DNA from: Clostridiaceae bacterium
GTDB taxonomy: Bacteria > Bacillota > Clostridia > Oscillospirales > Acutalibacteraceae
DNA: 64,000 nt
Assembly: GCA_016296885.1 (NCBI GenBank)
Contig: JAEDHT010000001.1
Span: 1-64,000, forward strand
Direction of reading: 5' to 3'
The position numbers and the translations under genes are program-made. The notes beneath the pieces are model-generated. The model worked only from the letters and a program-made list of their open reading frames with translations. It had not been told where the DNA came from and ran no database searches. Shown in pieces: positions 18,852-27,642 of this stretch; the first letter of the stretch is position 1, and each line of letters starts with the position of its first letter.

Positions 18852-20042
18852 TTATGATAACTTATTCAAATCTATCAAATATTTGGCAGGCTTACAATTT
18901 TCTTCTAACAATAAGCCTATTTCCCTTAATTTTGCCAAGCGTTTATTTACTGTTGATTCGCTAATATTTAATTCGGAACCTAGTTGTTTTTTTGTAATTC
19001 CTTCATTAGAAAACAATGAAGCTTGGATTAAAACAAAAGAAAACGATTTTAAATCTTCAGACATATTTTTATTGTTTTCGAGAACATCTGAAAACTTTAA
19101 CAGTAAATTGTATCTCTTTTCAAGAGCGTCATATAAATTTTCAAAAGATTCAAGAATGATATTAAGAAACATAATTATAAAAGGAGTTAAATCTCCCAAA
19201 TTTTTTTCGTTATTACATTCCTTAAAGGCAGCATAATATTCTTTTAAATGAGCTTTAATAGTATAAGAAAGTCTAAAACCAATTAAAGAATCAAACTCTT
19301 TTGAAAGCAAGTAACTGCTTATAAAACGAGAAGTTCTTCCGTTGCCATCATAAAATGGATGAATATATCCAAAAAGATAATGAAAAATTGAAATTCTGAT
19401 TAATACGGGGATTTCTTCCTTGCTTAAAATGTTAAGGGCTTGTTCCATAAGCTGAATGATTTTTGCTTCAGGATATACTCCTTGATGTATTACTTTTTGA
19501 GTTGATGTCGTAATCTCTGCCATATCTTTTCTAAATATTTCACCATCAGGAACATTGTCTATGCAATCTTCGGCAACCTCTTTTAAAACCAAATCATCAT
19601 AAATTTCTCTTATATCGGTTGACGTATTCAATGCAAACTCGGTACCATTAATTAACATTTGGTATTTTTTCAGTAATCCGTAGAAACGCTTTTTTTTCGC
19701 TTTACTGTCCATTTCGTTCAGTACGGCAGCAAGCTCTTTCCTTGTGCTATAAACGCCCTCAATATCATTGGTAAGTTTAATTTCATCAATTAAGCATTTG
19801 TTGGCGAATTGAATTAGAGCTACATTAGGAAGTCTGCTACTAATGTGAGATATGTTTTTATCTAGTTGCATTATCTGCATACTGATCTTGTGTATTTCCG
19901 GGCATAAACAATAAAAAGCTTTATTATTTCCGATTTTTAGAGGTAAGATGTAAGTTGACTCCGACGTAATTCTCTTTTCATACAAGGCATTGTATTCATT
20001 TTTATCTTTGTAAAACAGGTGAGATAATAAAATATAACTCAT
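18852..20042 (-). CDS. Fic family protein with inhibitory motif and C-terminal winged helix
   Basis: A probable AMP-transferase (or other nucleotidyl-transferring Fic enzyme) acting in the cytoplasm. The catalytic Fic motif HPFYDGNGRTSR is complete at residues 228-239. An N-terminal inhibitory motif TNDIEG (91-96) matches the (S/T)xxxE(G/N) consensus of class II Fic proteins, so the enzyme is likely self-inhibited. The last ~55 residues form a winged-helix-like domain (LGSELNISESTVNKRLAKLR), typical of large Fic proteins that may also bind DNA. Length 396 aa, intact. GGAGGATAACTATT precedes the start. It is flanked by direct repeats and a scar of the ppdK 3' end, suggesting insertion into this locus. 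The target is unknown and no separate antitoxin gene is visible. Confidence 0.92.
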   Translation of the reverse strand: MSYILLSHLFYKDKNEYNALYEKRITSESTYILPLKIGNNKAFYCLCPEIHKISMQIMQLDKNISHISSRLPNVALIQFANKCLIDEIKLTNDIEGVYSTRKELAAVLNEMDSKAKKKRFYGLLKKYQMLINGTEFALNTSTDIREIYDDLVLKEVAEDCIDNVPDGEIFRKDMAEITTSTQKVIHQGVYPEAKIIQLMEQALNILSKEEIPVLIRISIFHYLFGYIHPFYDGNGRTSRFISSYLLSKEFDSLIGFRLSYTIKAHLKEYYAAFKECNNEKNLGDLTPFIIMFLNIILESFENLYDALEKRYNLLLKFSDVLENNKNMSEDLKSFSFVLIQASLFSNEGITKKQLGSELNISESTVNKRLAKLREIGLLLEENCKPAKYLIDLNKLS

Positions 20043-20090
20043 AATAGTTATCCTCCGCTAAAAATAATAGATGCATCAGTTATTAAAACA

Positions 20091-20160
20091 CCAATCTAGT
20101 TAAAATCGCAACTTTTAACCAGATTGGTTACATTTTAGCATTTTAATCATGTTTTGTCAA
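20091..20160 (-). promoter_or_regulatory. fic promoter with start-site dyad (possible operator)
   Basis: On the minus strand, TTGACA (20160-20155), a 17-base spacer and TAAAAT (20137-20132) form a strong promoter. Immediately downstream, covering the expected start site, is a dyad with 15-base arms: CCAATCTAGTTAAAA at 20091-20105 and its complement at 20113-20127, with one mismatch. It could be an operator or a 5' UTR hairpin. The Fic protein's own winged helix is a candidate ligand. Confidence 0.6.
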
Positions 20161-20337
20161 TTCTGTTATACTGATATTTTAGTATTATTTTGTATAAAAT
20201 ATTCATTTTTAATGGTTTTAAACAAGTAAAATTCTGCCCCAATTTTTTAAGTGAATTATTTCATTATTTATTTTAGATTAACTCTCAACACCATTTTTTG
20301 AAATAATAAAAATGCTTTAATTGAAAATCTTACGCAT

Positions 20338-20418
20338 AAAAAAAGACCTTGCAGATTTTACTCTACAAGGTTAATTTTTCTATTGTATTTTTGCTATTGG
20401 GTTTGCCCCAAATCAAAA
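20338..20418. repeat. Direct-repeat flank of the fic region, right copy
   Basis: This matches 18714-18799, including the GACCTTGCAGATTTTACTCT hairpin segment and GCTATTGGGTTTGCCCCAAA. The two copies enclose fic. The hairpin arm here has one decayed position compared with the left copy (CAAGGTT in place of CAAGGTC). Confidence 0.85.
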
Positions 20419-20563
20419 TATTTATCACGGCAAAAATCATTTTGTAAAAAATTCTTGCCCCAGCAAACGCTCCTACTTTGAGGGGTTGCAAAATCAAAAT
20501 AACAATAAAACTTTAATTTTATTATCAAAAATGCCGTATTTTCAAGGTTTTTCGCCATGTCGC

Positions 20564-20604
20564 AAAAAAATAAGACCCTGTGAGCCGTAATGACTCACAA
20601 GGTC
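20564..20604 (-). terminator. ppdK terminator
   Basis: On the minus strand GACCTTGTGAG pairs with CTCACAGGGTC (one G-T position), followed by TTATTTTTTT. It lies about 65 bases after the ppdK stop codon. Confidence 0.82.
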
Positions 20605-20669
20605 TATTCTTTAGTTTAGCACAAATTTTTTGTAAAAATCGGTTTGTACCTTAACAATATTGTTATTAA

Positions 20670-23297
20670 TTATTTGCTCTTGATAGCTGCCTGAGCTGCT
20701 GCAAGTCTTGCGATCGGCACTCTGAATGGTGAGCATGATACATAGTCAAGACCAATAGCATGGCAGAACTCTACAGATGTAGGATCGCCGCCGTGCTCAC
20801 CACAGATACCAATGTGGAGATTTGGATTAACTGGCTTACCAAGCTTGATAGCCATATCCATGAGCTTGCCTACGCCTGTCTGGTCGAGCTTTGCAAATGG
20901 ATCGTTCTCATAGATCTTTGTGTCATAATAAGCATTGAGGAACTTACCAGCGTCATCTCTGGAGAAGCCGAATGCCATCTGTGTGAGGTCGTTAGTACCG
21001 AAGCAGAAGAAGTCAGCTTCCTTAGCGATATCATCAGCTGTGAGGGCTGCTCTTGGGATTTCGATCATTGTACCTACTTCGTACTTGATGTCGGAGTTAG
21101 CAGCTGCGATAACCTCGTCTGCTGTCTCTACAACTACCTTCTTAATGAACTTAAGCTCTTTTACATCGCCAACGAGAGGAATCATGATTTCCGGAGCTAC
21201 GTTCCAGTCTGGGTGATTCTTCTTAACGTTGATAGCAGCCTTAATGATAGCTCTTGTCTGCATCTTTGCAATTTCAGGATATGTTACTGCAAGACGGCAG
21301 CCACGGTGACCCATCATTGGGTTGAACTCGTGCAATGAAGAGATGATAGCCTTAATTGTATCTACAGACTTGCCCTGTGCATCTGCAAGAGCCTTGATGT
21401 CTGCTTCTTCAGTTGGAACGAACTCGTGAAGTGGAGGATCGAGGAATCTGATTGTAACTGGGTTGCCTTCGAGTGCCTCATAAAGTGCCTCAAAGTCGCC
21501 CTGCTGCATTGGCTCGATCTTAGCAAGTGCTGCTTCTCTCTCTTCGAGTGTGTCTGAGCAGATCATCTCTCTGAAAGCAGCAATTCTTGATGCTTCGAAG
21601 AACATATGCTCTGTACGGCAAAGGCCTATACCCTCTGCGCCAAGCTCTCTTGCCTTTTTAGCATCTGCTGGAGTATCAGCGTTTGTTCTAACCTTAAGTG
21701 TTCTATATTTGTCAGCCCATGCCATGATTCTGCCGAACTCGCCGGCGATAGTAGCATCAACAGTTGGGATAATGCCATCATAGATGTTACCTGTAGAACC
21801 ATCGATGGAGATGAAATCACCCTCGTGGAAAGTTTTTCCGCCAAGTGTGAACTGCTTGTTAGCTTCGTCCATGTTGATCTCTGAGCAACCGGATACACAG
21901 CAAGTACCCATACCACGTGCAACAACAGCTGCGTGAGATGTCATACCGCCTCTAACTGTGAGGATACCCTGAGAAGCCTTCATGCCTGTGATGTCTTCTG
22001 GGGAAGTCTCAAGACGAACAAGAACAACCTTTTCGCCTCTTGCGTTCCAGTTTTCAGCATCTTCTGCTGTGAACACGATCTTACCACAAGCTGCACCAGG
22101 AGATGCGCCTAAGCCCTTGCCCATTGGAGTAGCAGCCTTGAGTGCCTTAGCATCAAACTGTGGGTGGAGAAGTGTGTCGAGGTTTCTTGGATCGATCATA
22201 AGAACAGCCTCTTCCTCTGTTCTCATACCCTCATCAACGAGGTCACAAGCGATCTTGAGTGCAGCCTGAGCTGTTCTCTTACCGTTTCTTGTCTGGAGCA
22301 TATAGAGCTTGCCGTGTTCTACTGTAAACTCCATATCCTGCATATCTCTATAGTGATTTTCAAGTGTTTTGCAAACTTCTACGAACTGCTTAAATGCCTC
22401 TGGGAACTTTGTTTCCATCTCAGAGATGTGCATTGGTGTACGAACACCGGCAACAACGTCTTCGCCCTGAGCGTTTGTTAAGAACTCACCGAAAAGACCA
22501 TTTTCGCCTGTAGCTGGGTCACGAGTAAATGCAACACCGGTACCGCAATCGTCACCCATGTTACCAAATGCCATAGACTGTACGTTAACAGCTGTACCCC
22601 ATGAATAAGGGATATCGTTGTCACGTCTGTAAACATTTGCTCTTGGGTTGTCCCATGAACGGAAAACAGCCTTGATAGCGCCCATGAGCTGTTCCTTAGG
22701 ATCATCTGGGAAGTCTGAGCCGATCTTAGCCTTGTACTCAGCCTTAAACTGATATGCAAGTTCCTTAAGATCATCAGCTGTAAGCTCAACGTCAAGCTTA
22801 ACGCCTTTCTTTTCTTTCATATCGTCGATAAGCTCTTCAAAATACTTCTTACCAACTTCCATAACTACGTCAGAGTACATCTGAATGAATCTTCTGTAGC
22901 AGTCCCATGCCCAACGTGGGTTGTTAGACTTCTCTGCGATAGCTTCTACAACAGTCTCGTTAAGACCGAGGTTTAAAATTGTATCCATCATACCAGGCAT
23001 AGAAGCTCTAGCGCCTGAACGTACAGAAACAAGAAGTGGATTCTCTCTATCGCCAAACTTCTTACCTGTAATCTCTTCCATCTTAACAATGTATTCGTTA
23101 ATCTGGCCCTGGATCTCATCGTTGATCTCTCTGCCATCCTCATAATACTGTGTGCAAGCCTCTGTTGTGATTGTGAATCCCTGTGGAACCGGGAGACCAA
23201 GACTTGTCATTTCGGCAAGGTTTGCGCCCTTACCGCCGAGGAGCTCTCTCATGTCTGCGTTGCCCTCTTTGAACAAATAAACCCATTTTTTGCTCAT
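20670..23297 (-). CDS. ppdK: Pyruvate, phosphate dikinase
   Basis: Interconverts pyruvate, ATP and phosphate with phosphoenolpyruvate, AMP and pyrophosphate; in many anaerobes it serves glycolysis or gluconeogenesis. The N-terminal ATP-grasp domain begins with GGKGANLAEMTSLGLPVPQG. The swivelling phosphohistidine domain carries GGMTSHAAVVARGMG, His near residue 455. The C-terminal PEP/pyruvate barrel contains GLCRTEHMFF and ICGEHGGDP with the catalytic Cys near 830. At 875 aa it is full length. GGAGGTATATACCA precedes the ATG at 23297. Its 3' end is partly duplicated at 18801-18831 beyond the fic gene. Confidence 0.98.
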   Translation of the reverse strand: MSKKWVYLFKEGNADMRELLGGKGANLAEMTSLGLPVPQGFTITTEACTQYYEDGREINDEIQGQINEYIVKMEEITGKKFGDRENPLLVSVRSGARASMPGMMDTILNLGLNETVVEAIAEKSNNPRWAWDCYRRFIQMYSDVVMEVGKKYFEELIDDMKEKKGVKLDVELTADDLKELAYQFKAEYKAKIGSDFPDDPKEQLMGAIKAVFRSWDNPRANVYRRDNDIPYSWGTAVNVQSMAFGNMGDDCGTGVAFTRDPATGENGLFGEFLTNAQGEDVVAGVRTPMHISEMETKFPEAFKQFVEVCKTLENHYRDMQDMEFTVEHGKLYMLQTRNGKRTAQAALKIACDLVDEGMRTEEEAVLMIDPRNLDTLLHPQFDAKALKAATPMGKGLGASPGAACGKIVFTAEDAENWNARGEKVVLVRLETSPEDITGMKASQGILTVRGGMTSHAAVVARGMGTCCVSGCSEINMDEANKQFTLGGKTFHEGDFISIDGSTGNIYDGIIPTVDATIAGEFGRIMAWADKYRTLKVRTNADTPADAKKARELGAEGIGLCRTEHMFFEASRIAAFREMICSDTLEEREAALAKIEPMQQGDFEALYEALEGNPVTIRFLDPPLHEFVPTEEADIKALADAQGKSVDTIKAIISSLHEFNPMMGHRGCRLAVTYPEIAKMQTRAIIKAAINVKKNHPDWNVAPEIMIPLVGDVKELKFIKKVVVETADEVIAAANSDIKYEVGTMIEIPRAALTADDIAKEADFFCFGTNDLTQMAFGFSRDDAGKFLNAYYDTKIYENDPFAKLDQTGVGKLMDMAIKLGKPVNPNLHIGICGEHGGDPTSVEFCHAIGLDYVSCSPFRVPIARLAAAQAAIKSK

Positions 23298-23590
23298 TGG
23301 TATATACCTCCGTAATTTTTATAAAATGGCTTTTTAATAACTACGCATACTAAATTTTCACGCAATTACACGCCTTATCTATATTATAACAGAATTATGC
23401 CCAAATTTCTACAAATCAATAATACAATACTTGTAGAAAACAAGGCTCAAAAATCCATAAAATATGTACAATTTTCATAAAATTGATATAAAAATGTTTT
23501 TTTCTTGTAATTTGTTGTGTTAAATGAGATAATGTATGTAAACTGGTGTTAGATTCGCATAAAAATAATTTCTAAGGAGTAAATTCGCTT

Positions 23591-24340
23591 ATGAATAGAC
23601 TAAGTGCGCTTATCCTTGCAGGTGGCGAGGGTAAAAGAATGAAATCAGACAAACCAAAGGCTCTCAGCGAGGTTTTGGGAAAGCCTATGCTTGGCTGGAT
23701 TATAGATTCACTCAAGGAAGGAGAAATAGATGATATCTGCGTGGTTACAGGTAGCAAGAAAGAGTACATATATGAGTACCTCCAAAATCTGCCATTTGTT
23801 ATAGAAACAGCATATCAGGCAGAGCGACTCGGCACAGGCCATGCTGTGATGATGGCAAAAGATTTTTTGAGCAGAATAAAAGGCGATGTGGTAATACTCG
23901 GTGCTGACGCACCTTTTATGGACACCAAAACTATTACAGAAGCCTACAAGCTTCATAAAGAAACAGGTGCTTCTGCCACTGTGATTAGTGCCCGTGTGGA
24001 TGATCCCACAGGCTATGGCAGAATTGTGAGAAACGATGATGATTCTTTCAAGGCGATCGTAGAGCAAAAGGATGCAGACGAGCAAACAGCTAAAATAACC
24101 GAGGTAAACAGCGGTGCTTATTGGTTTGACACCGAGAAGCTATTATCTGTGCTGGACGAGATCAGCTCCGATAATGCCGCTCATGAATATTACTTGCCTG
24201 ATGCACTCAAGCTCCTTCTCAAAAAAGGCTTGCGTATATCAGCTTTCACAGCATCTTCTCCATACACCGTGCTTGGCGCAAACGACCCCGAACAGCTCAA
24301 ACAGCTAAACAAAATTGCCTTGCAGATAACAAACAAATAA
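23591..24340 (+). CDS. GlmU N-domain-like nucleotidyltransferase (uridylyltransferase only)
   Basis: Resembles the N-terminal pyrophosphorylase half of GlmU, which makes UDP-GlcNAc from GlcNAc-1-phosphate and UTP. The signature LILAGGEGKRMKSDKPKAL lies at residues 7-25. GTGHAVMMA, GDVVILGADAP and EVNSGAYWFD follow the family order. It stops at 249 aa, whereas bifunctional GlmU is about 450 aa and has a C-terminal left-handed beta-helix acetyltransferase. No helix-coding sequence follows in any frame, and a terminator lies 18 bases after the stop, so this is a true short form rather than a broken gene. The start at 23591 has AAGGAG upstream. Confidence 0.85.
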   Translation: MNRLSALILAGGEGKRMKSDKPKALSEVLGKPMLGWIIDSLKEGEIDDICVVTGSKKEYIYEYLQNLPFVIETAYQAERLGTGHAVMMAKDFLSRIKGDVVILGADAPFMDTKTITEAYKLHKETGASATVISARVDDPTGYGRIVRNDDDSFKAIVEQKDADEQTAKITEVNSGAYWFDTEKLLSVLDEISSDNAAHEYYLPDALKLLLKKGLRISAFTASSPYTVLGANDPEQLKQLNKIALQITNK

Positions 24341-24358
24341 TTAATCTTATAAATCATG

Positions 24359-24397
24359 CCCGACACAGCGATATATTAAACCTGATGTCGGGTTTTT
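24359..24397 (+). terminator. Terminator after the GlmU-like gene
   Basis: CCCGACA (24359-24365) pairs with TGTCGGG (24386-24392), followed by five T residues. Confidence 0.85.
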
Positions 24398-24480
24398 ATG
24401 TAGAGAAAACCACGCAATAGTTGAGTGGCTCAAAAGAGGTTAACCGATAGACAGAAAAGAAATTTAAAATGTGTCTTGCC

Positions 24481-24609
24481 TCTATCTGATGAGGGAGGTA
24501 GCAAAACGAAGTTTTGACAGAGGGAGAGAAAAGGTAAAAATCCGTAAAAATGCAGTTTTTCTCTCCCTCAGTTTCGCTACGCTCAACATCTCCCTCGTCA
24601 GAGGGAGCC
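24481..24609. repeat. Short hairpin-repeat copy (one core unit)
   Basis: One GAGGGAGAGAAAA ... TTTTTCTCTCCCTC unit, flanked by GATGAGGGAGGTAGC and CCTCGTCAGAGGGAGCC. It lacks the terminal inverted repeats of the complete elements. It lies between the GlmU-like gene and the two-component system. Non-coding. Confidence 0.7.
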
Positions 24610-24695
24610 GATTTTGATACAATTATGATACATATAAGGTGTAAAATAAAGTATAGAATAATGTTTTTTTGAAAGTGAAATGGGATGTGCCGGTG

Positions 24696-25349
24696 ATGAA
24701 CGAAATACTCATTGTGGAAGATGACAGAAATATATCAGAGCTTATAAACATGGCTCTAAAGAGGCAAAATTATAAGTGCTATTGTGCCTATGACGGAGAA
24801 GCCGCCGCAGATATGATTGAGAACAGGCACTTTGATTTGATTTTGCTTGATGTTATGTTGCCTAAGATAGACGGCTATGAGCTGATAGAGTACATTAAAA
24901 ATTTCGAAACACCTGTTATTTTTATCACTGCCAAAAGCAGTATCAATGATAAGGTGAAGGGGTTAAAGCTGGGTGCTGATGACTATATCACAAAACCCTT
25001 TGAAATAGCCGAGCTACAGGCGAGGGTTGAGGTGGTGCTGAGAAGATACAACAAATCGCTTAGCATAATACAATCCGGCGATATTACCATAAACACTGAG
25101 TCACGTGTTGTGCTAAAAAACGGAGTACCGGTAGATCTCACGCTAAAGGAATACGAGATGCTTTTACTTTTCGTGAGAAATAAAAATATTGCACTTTATC
25201 GTGAGATGATATATGAGAATGTGTGGCAGGGCGAATATTGTGGCAACAGCAGAACAGTGGATCTGCACATCCAGCGTCTGCGCAAAAAGCTGGACCTGCA
25301 CGACAGAATAGTATCTGTGTTTAAGGTGGGATATCGGTTTGTGGGGTGA
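24696..25349 (+). CDS. OmpR/PhoB-family response regulator
   Basis: Two-domain transcriptional regulator. The receiver domain (1-~118) has the acidic pair ED at 8-9, the phosphoacceptor Asp52 in LLDVMLPKIDG and the conserved Lys in DDYITKPFE. The C-terminal winged helix ends in the usual RTVDLHIQRLRKKL and FKVGYRFVG. The ATG at 24696 gives a normal start MNEILIVEDD; an in-frame TTG at 24669 would add nine residues. The stop lies 6 bases before the histidine kinase start, so the pair forms one operon. Regulated genes are unknown; the two genes just downstream encode envelope proteins. Confidence 0.94.
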   Translation: MNEILIVEDDRNISELINMALKRQNYKCYCAYDGEAAADMIENRHFDLILLDVMLPKIDGYELIEYIKNFETPVIFITAKSSINDKVKGLKLGADDYITKPFEIAELQARVEVVLRRYNKSLSIIQSGDITINTESRVVLKNGVPVDLTLKEYEMLLLFVRNKNIALYREMIYENVWQGEYCGNSRTVDLHIQRLRKKLDLHDRIVSVFKVGYRFVG

Positions 25350-25355
25350 GATAAA

Positions 25356-26774
25356 TTGAAGTTTTCTTGGAAGATATTTTTTGTGTCGTTTATGATAATA
25401 ATTTTATCTTTTGGCGTAGGTGGCTTTGTCTTGATAAATGTAGTATTTAATATGGCATTAGATGAGAAGATAAACAGCACCTGCGAAAGCAACAGCTTTG
25501 TTACATCATCATTTTATGCTATGCAGTCAAATTCTGAAGATATGGGTTACAACGAAAGATATGCTGATTATTTGGTGAGCAGTTTTTTGAAAGGAATTGC
25601 GATAGATAAATCCGAAACTAATGTGAAAATCGGTGGTGCAGAGAGTATAGATAATTTCGGAGAAAAAAGCCCGATAGCAGAGATAAAAGAAAATTCACGA
25701 ATATACAGGATAGTCCAAAAGTCTGAAAATTCGGTGTTTTTACAGGTGATAAGCAGACTAAAGCTAAGCAAAAAGAATTATTATATTCAAACTGTGACAG
25801 ATATATCAGACATATATTCCAGCAGAGAGCATATGCTTGGAATTTATCGTATACTCATCATATGCGTGGCGTTGATGGCATCGCTGATACTTGTCTTTTT
25901 CTCTCACAGGCTCACCAGATCATTGGTAAAGCTATCTTCTATAACGCAGAGGATGGCAGATGGAGATCTATCTATCCGTGCCGAAACCAAAGGCACCAAA
26001 GAGATAGCTGAGCTTTCTAAAAACTACAACAACATGGCGCAGAGTATAGAAAACTATGTGGACAAGCTTAAAGAATCTGCTCAAAGCAGAGAAGAATTTG
26101 TAAACAATTTCACCCATGAAATGAAAACACCTCTAACCTCCATCATAGGTTATGCTGATATGCTTAGATCCTATGAGCTGGATGTGGAAGAAAAGCGAAA
26201 ATGTGCTGATTGCATCTACAAAGAGGGCAAACGACTGGAAGCGTTATCCTCTAGTCTGCTGAGCATCATTGTGCTCAAAAATAACTCAGTAGATATGAGT
26301 GATAGTGATGTAAAATTCCTCATTGATGATATAAAAGACGCTGTGAGGTTTTTGCTGGAAAAATATAATATAAGCCTAGAGATTGACTGTATAGATGCCA
26401 AAATATTTGCAGAATATTCTCTGATAAAAACCTTGATATGCAATCTGATAGACAATGCCTGCAAGGCATCGCAATCAGGCTCAAAGATAACGCTCATCGG
26501 CACTTTGTGTAATGATAGATTTAGGTTCACAGTGGCAGATATGGGCAGAGGCATACCTGCGAATGAGATAAGCAAGATTACTCAGCCGTTTTATATGGTG
26601 GATAAGTCACGAGCAAGGAGCATGGGAGGTGCAGGCTTGGGGCTAGCTCTATGCAGTGAGATAGCCTATATGCATGGCTCACAACTGCATATAGAAAGCA
26701 CACCGGGAGTAGGCACAGCGGTCAGCTTTGATATTGCTATCAGCCAAAAAAAGGATGGTGACAGCAATGCGTAA
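25356..26774 (+). CDS. Sensor histidine kinase
   Basis: Membrane sensor partner of the preceding response regulator. A TM segment at ~10-32, an extracellular sensor region (~35-160), a second TM at ~163-182 and a HAMP linker are followed by the dimerisation/phosphoacceptor domain with His254 in NFTHEMKTPLTS. The ATPase domain has LIDNACKAS, DMGRGIP and GGAGLGLAL. The start codon is TTG at 25356 with GGGGTGAG upstream. The 3' end overlaps the next gene by 8 bases, indicating translational coupling. The sensed signal is not known. Confidence 0.94.
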   Translation: MKFSWKIFFVSFMIIILSFGVGGFVLINVVFNMALDEKINSTCESNSFVTSSFYAMQSNSEDMGYNERYADYLVSSFLKGIAIDKSETNVKIGGAESIDNFGEKSPIAEIKENSRIYRIVQKSENSVFLQVISRLKLSKKNYYIQTVTDISDIYSSREHMLGIYRILIICVALMASLILVFFSHRLTRSLVKLSSITQRMADGDLSIRAETKGTKEIAELSKNYNNMAQSIENYVDKLKESAQSREEFVNNFTHEMKTPLTSIIGYADMLRSYELDVEEKRKCADCIYKEGKRLEALSSSLLSIIVLKNNSVDMSDSDVKFLIDDIKDAVRFLLEKYNISLEIDCIDAKIFAEYSLIKTLICNLIDNACKASQSGSKITLIGTLCNDRFRFTVADMGRGIPANEISKITQPFYMVDKSRARSMGGAGLGLALCSEIAYMHGSQLHIESTPGVGTAVSFDIAISQKKDGDSNA

Positions 26775-27543
26775 TATAATAAAATATGCGCTGTGTATTG
26801 TTCTGTCGCTGGCGCTTATCTTCGGAATTATAGTTTTACCGTATTTTTATTTTGATTTTTCTGATAATGCCAGAGGAAGATATTATGATGACGGCAGTTA
26901 TTCGTTTGATAATTCAAAGAAAATCAGCTTTGATGATGTATATGAACTAATCCATTCGTCTGATTCTATTATTTTTAGTTATCAATCATCTATATCTGAA
27001 AATCAGATAATCAACGAGGTGAAAAGTGCGGTGGCAGGTATGTTGGAAACTATTGATTTTTCTAAGGATGACGAATATCTCAGCGTTTTATACGATTGTT
27101 TTAATTCGATTTACAGCAAAGATATCTGGATTAGAACATATAACTGCAACAACATAAGCGGAAAAATAGATGATACACCTGCCTCAATATCGCTTATGGA
27201 GGTTTATATGGGTTTTACAGAGAATAATTCAAATTTTGAGATTATATATAATCAAGAGAATATGAAGATATACAGCTTCGCTTATTATGAAGATAAGCAA
27301 TTTCAAAGCTACGATGAATATGAGTCTTACGCTTATGATTACTATTTTGATGAATACCGCAAAAATATGTATGATGCCCTCTTGCATAAGCTGATAAAAT
27401 ATGAAGAAGCGGAAGAAGATTTGAAAGGCTATATAGCTGATATAGGCAGTTACTATTTTAGTTTTAGCGTGATAGACGCACCGTCGGATGATTATGATAT
27501 TAATCAAGAATATGATGGGATGGCAGATAAAATAGAAGGGTGA
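26767..27543 (+). CDS. Exported or membrane-anchored protein of unknown function, coupled to the two-component system
   Basis: Not recognised. It has an N-terminal hydrophobic segment (~4-27, LCIVLSLALIFGIIVLPYF) without a lipobox, then a polar, Tyr/Asp/Ser-rich extracellular region of about 230 residues ending in an acidic tail. The chosen ATG at 26767 overlaps the kinase stop and has AAGGA about 11 bases upstream; longer in-frame starts exist at 26755 (ATG) and 26728 (TTG). Overlap with the kinase gene suggests a role in the same signalling system, perhaps as an accessory sensor or regulator. That role is inference only. Confidence 0.7.
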   Translation: MRNIIKYALCIVLSLALIFGIIVLPYFYFDFSDNARGRYYDDGSYSFDNSKKISFDDVYELIHSSDSIIFSYQSSISENQIINEVKSAVAGMLETIDFSKDDEYLSVLYDCFNSIYSKDIWIRTYNCNNISGKIDDTPASISLMEVYMGFTENNSNFEIIYNQENMKIYSFAYYEDKQFQSYDEYESYAYDYYFDEYRKNMYDALLHKLIKYEEAEEDLKGYIADIGSYYFSFSVIDAPSDDYDINQEYDGMADKIEG

Positions 27544-27642
27544 TAAAAAATTTCATCATGATACAACTTTCATACAACTTTGATTAAAGTGATAAACATT
27601 TCCTCTTTATACTCGTTTGTGTAAAGGGGATGTGTTTTTATT

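Noticed and set aside
18766..19236. Open frame of 156 codons on the + strand
   Set aside because: Antisense to the fic gene, whose Fic motif and winged helix are clear.
20760..21338. Open frames on the + strand within ppdK (up to 192 codons)
   Set aside because: Antisense shadows of ppdK caused by its codon usage; no ribosome binding sites or recognisable domains.
23591..24400. GlmU-like gene considered as a pseudogene truncated by frameshift
   Set aside because: No beta-helix acetyltransferase coding sequence follows in any frame and a proper terminator lies 18 bases after the stop.
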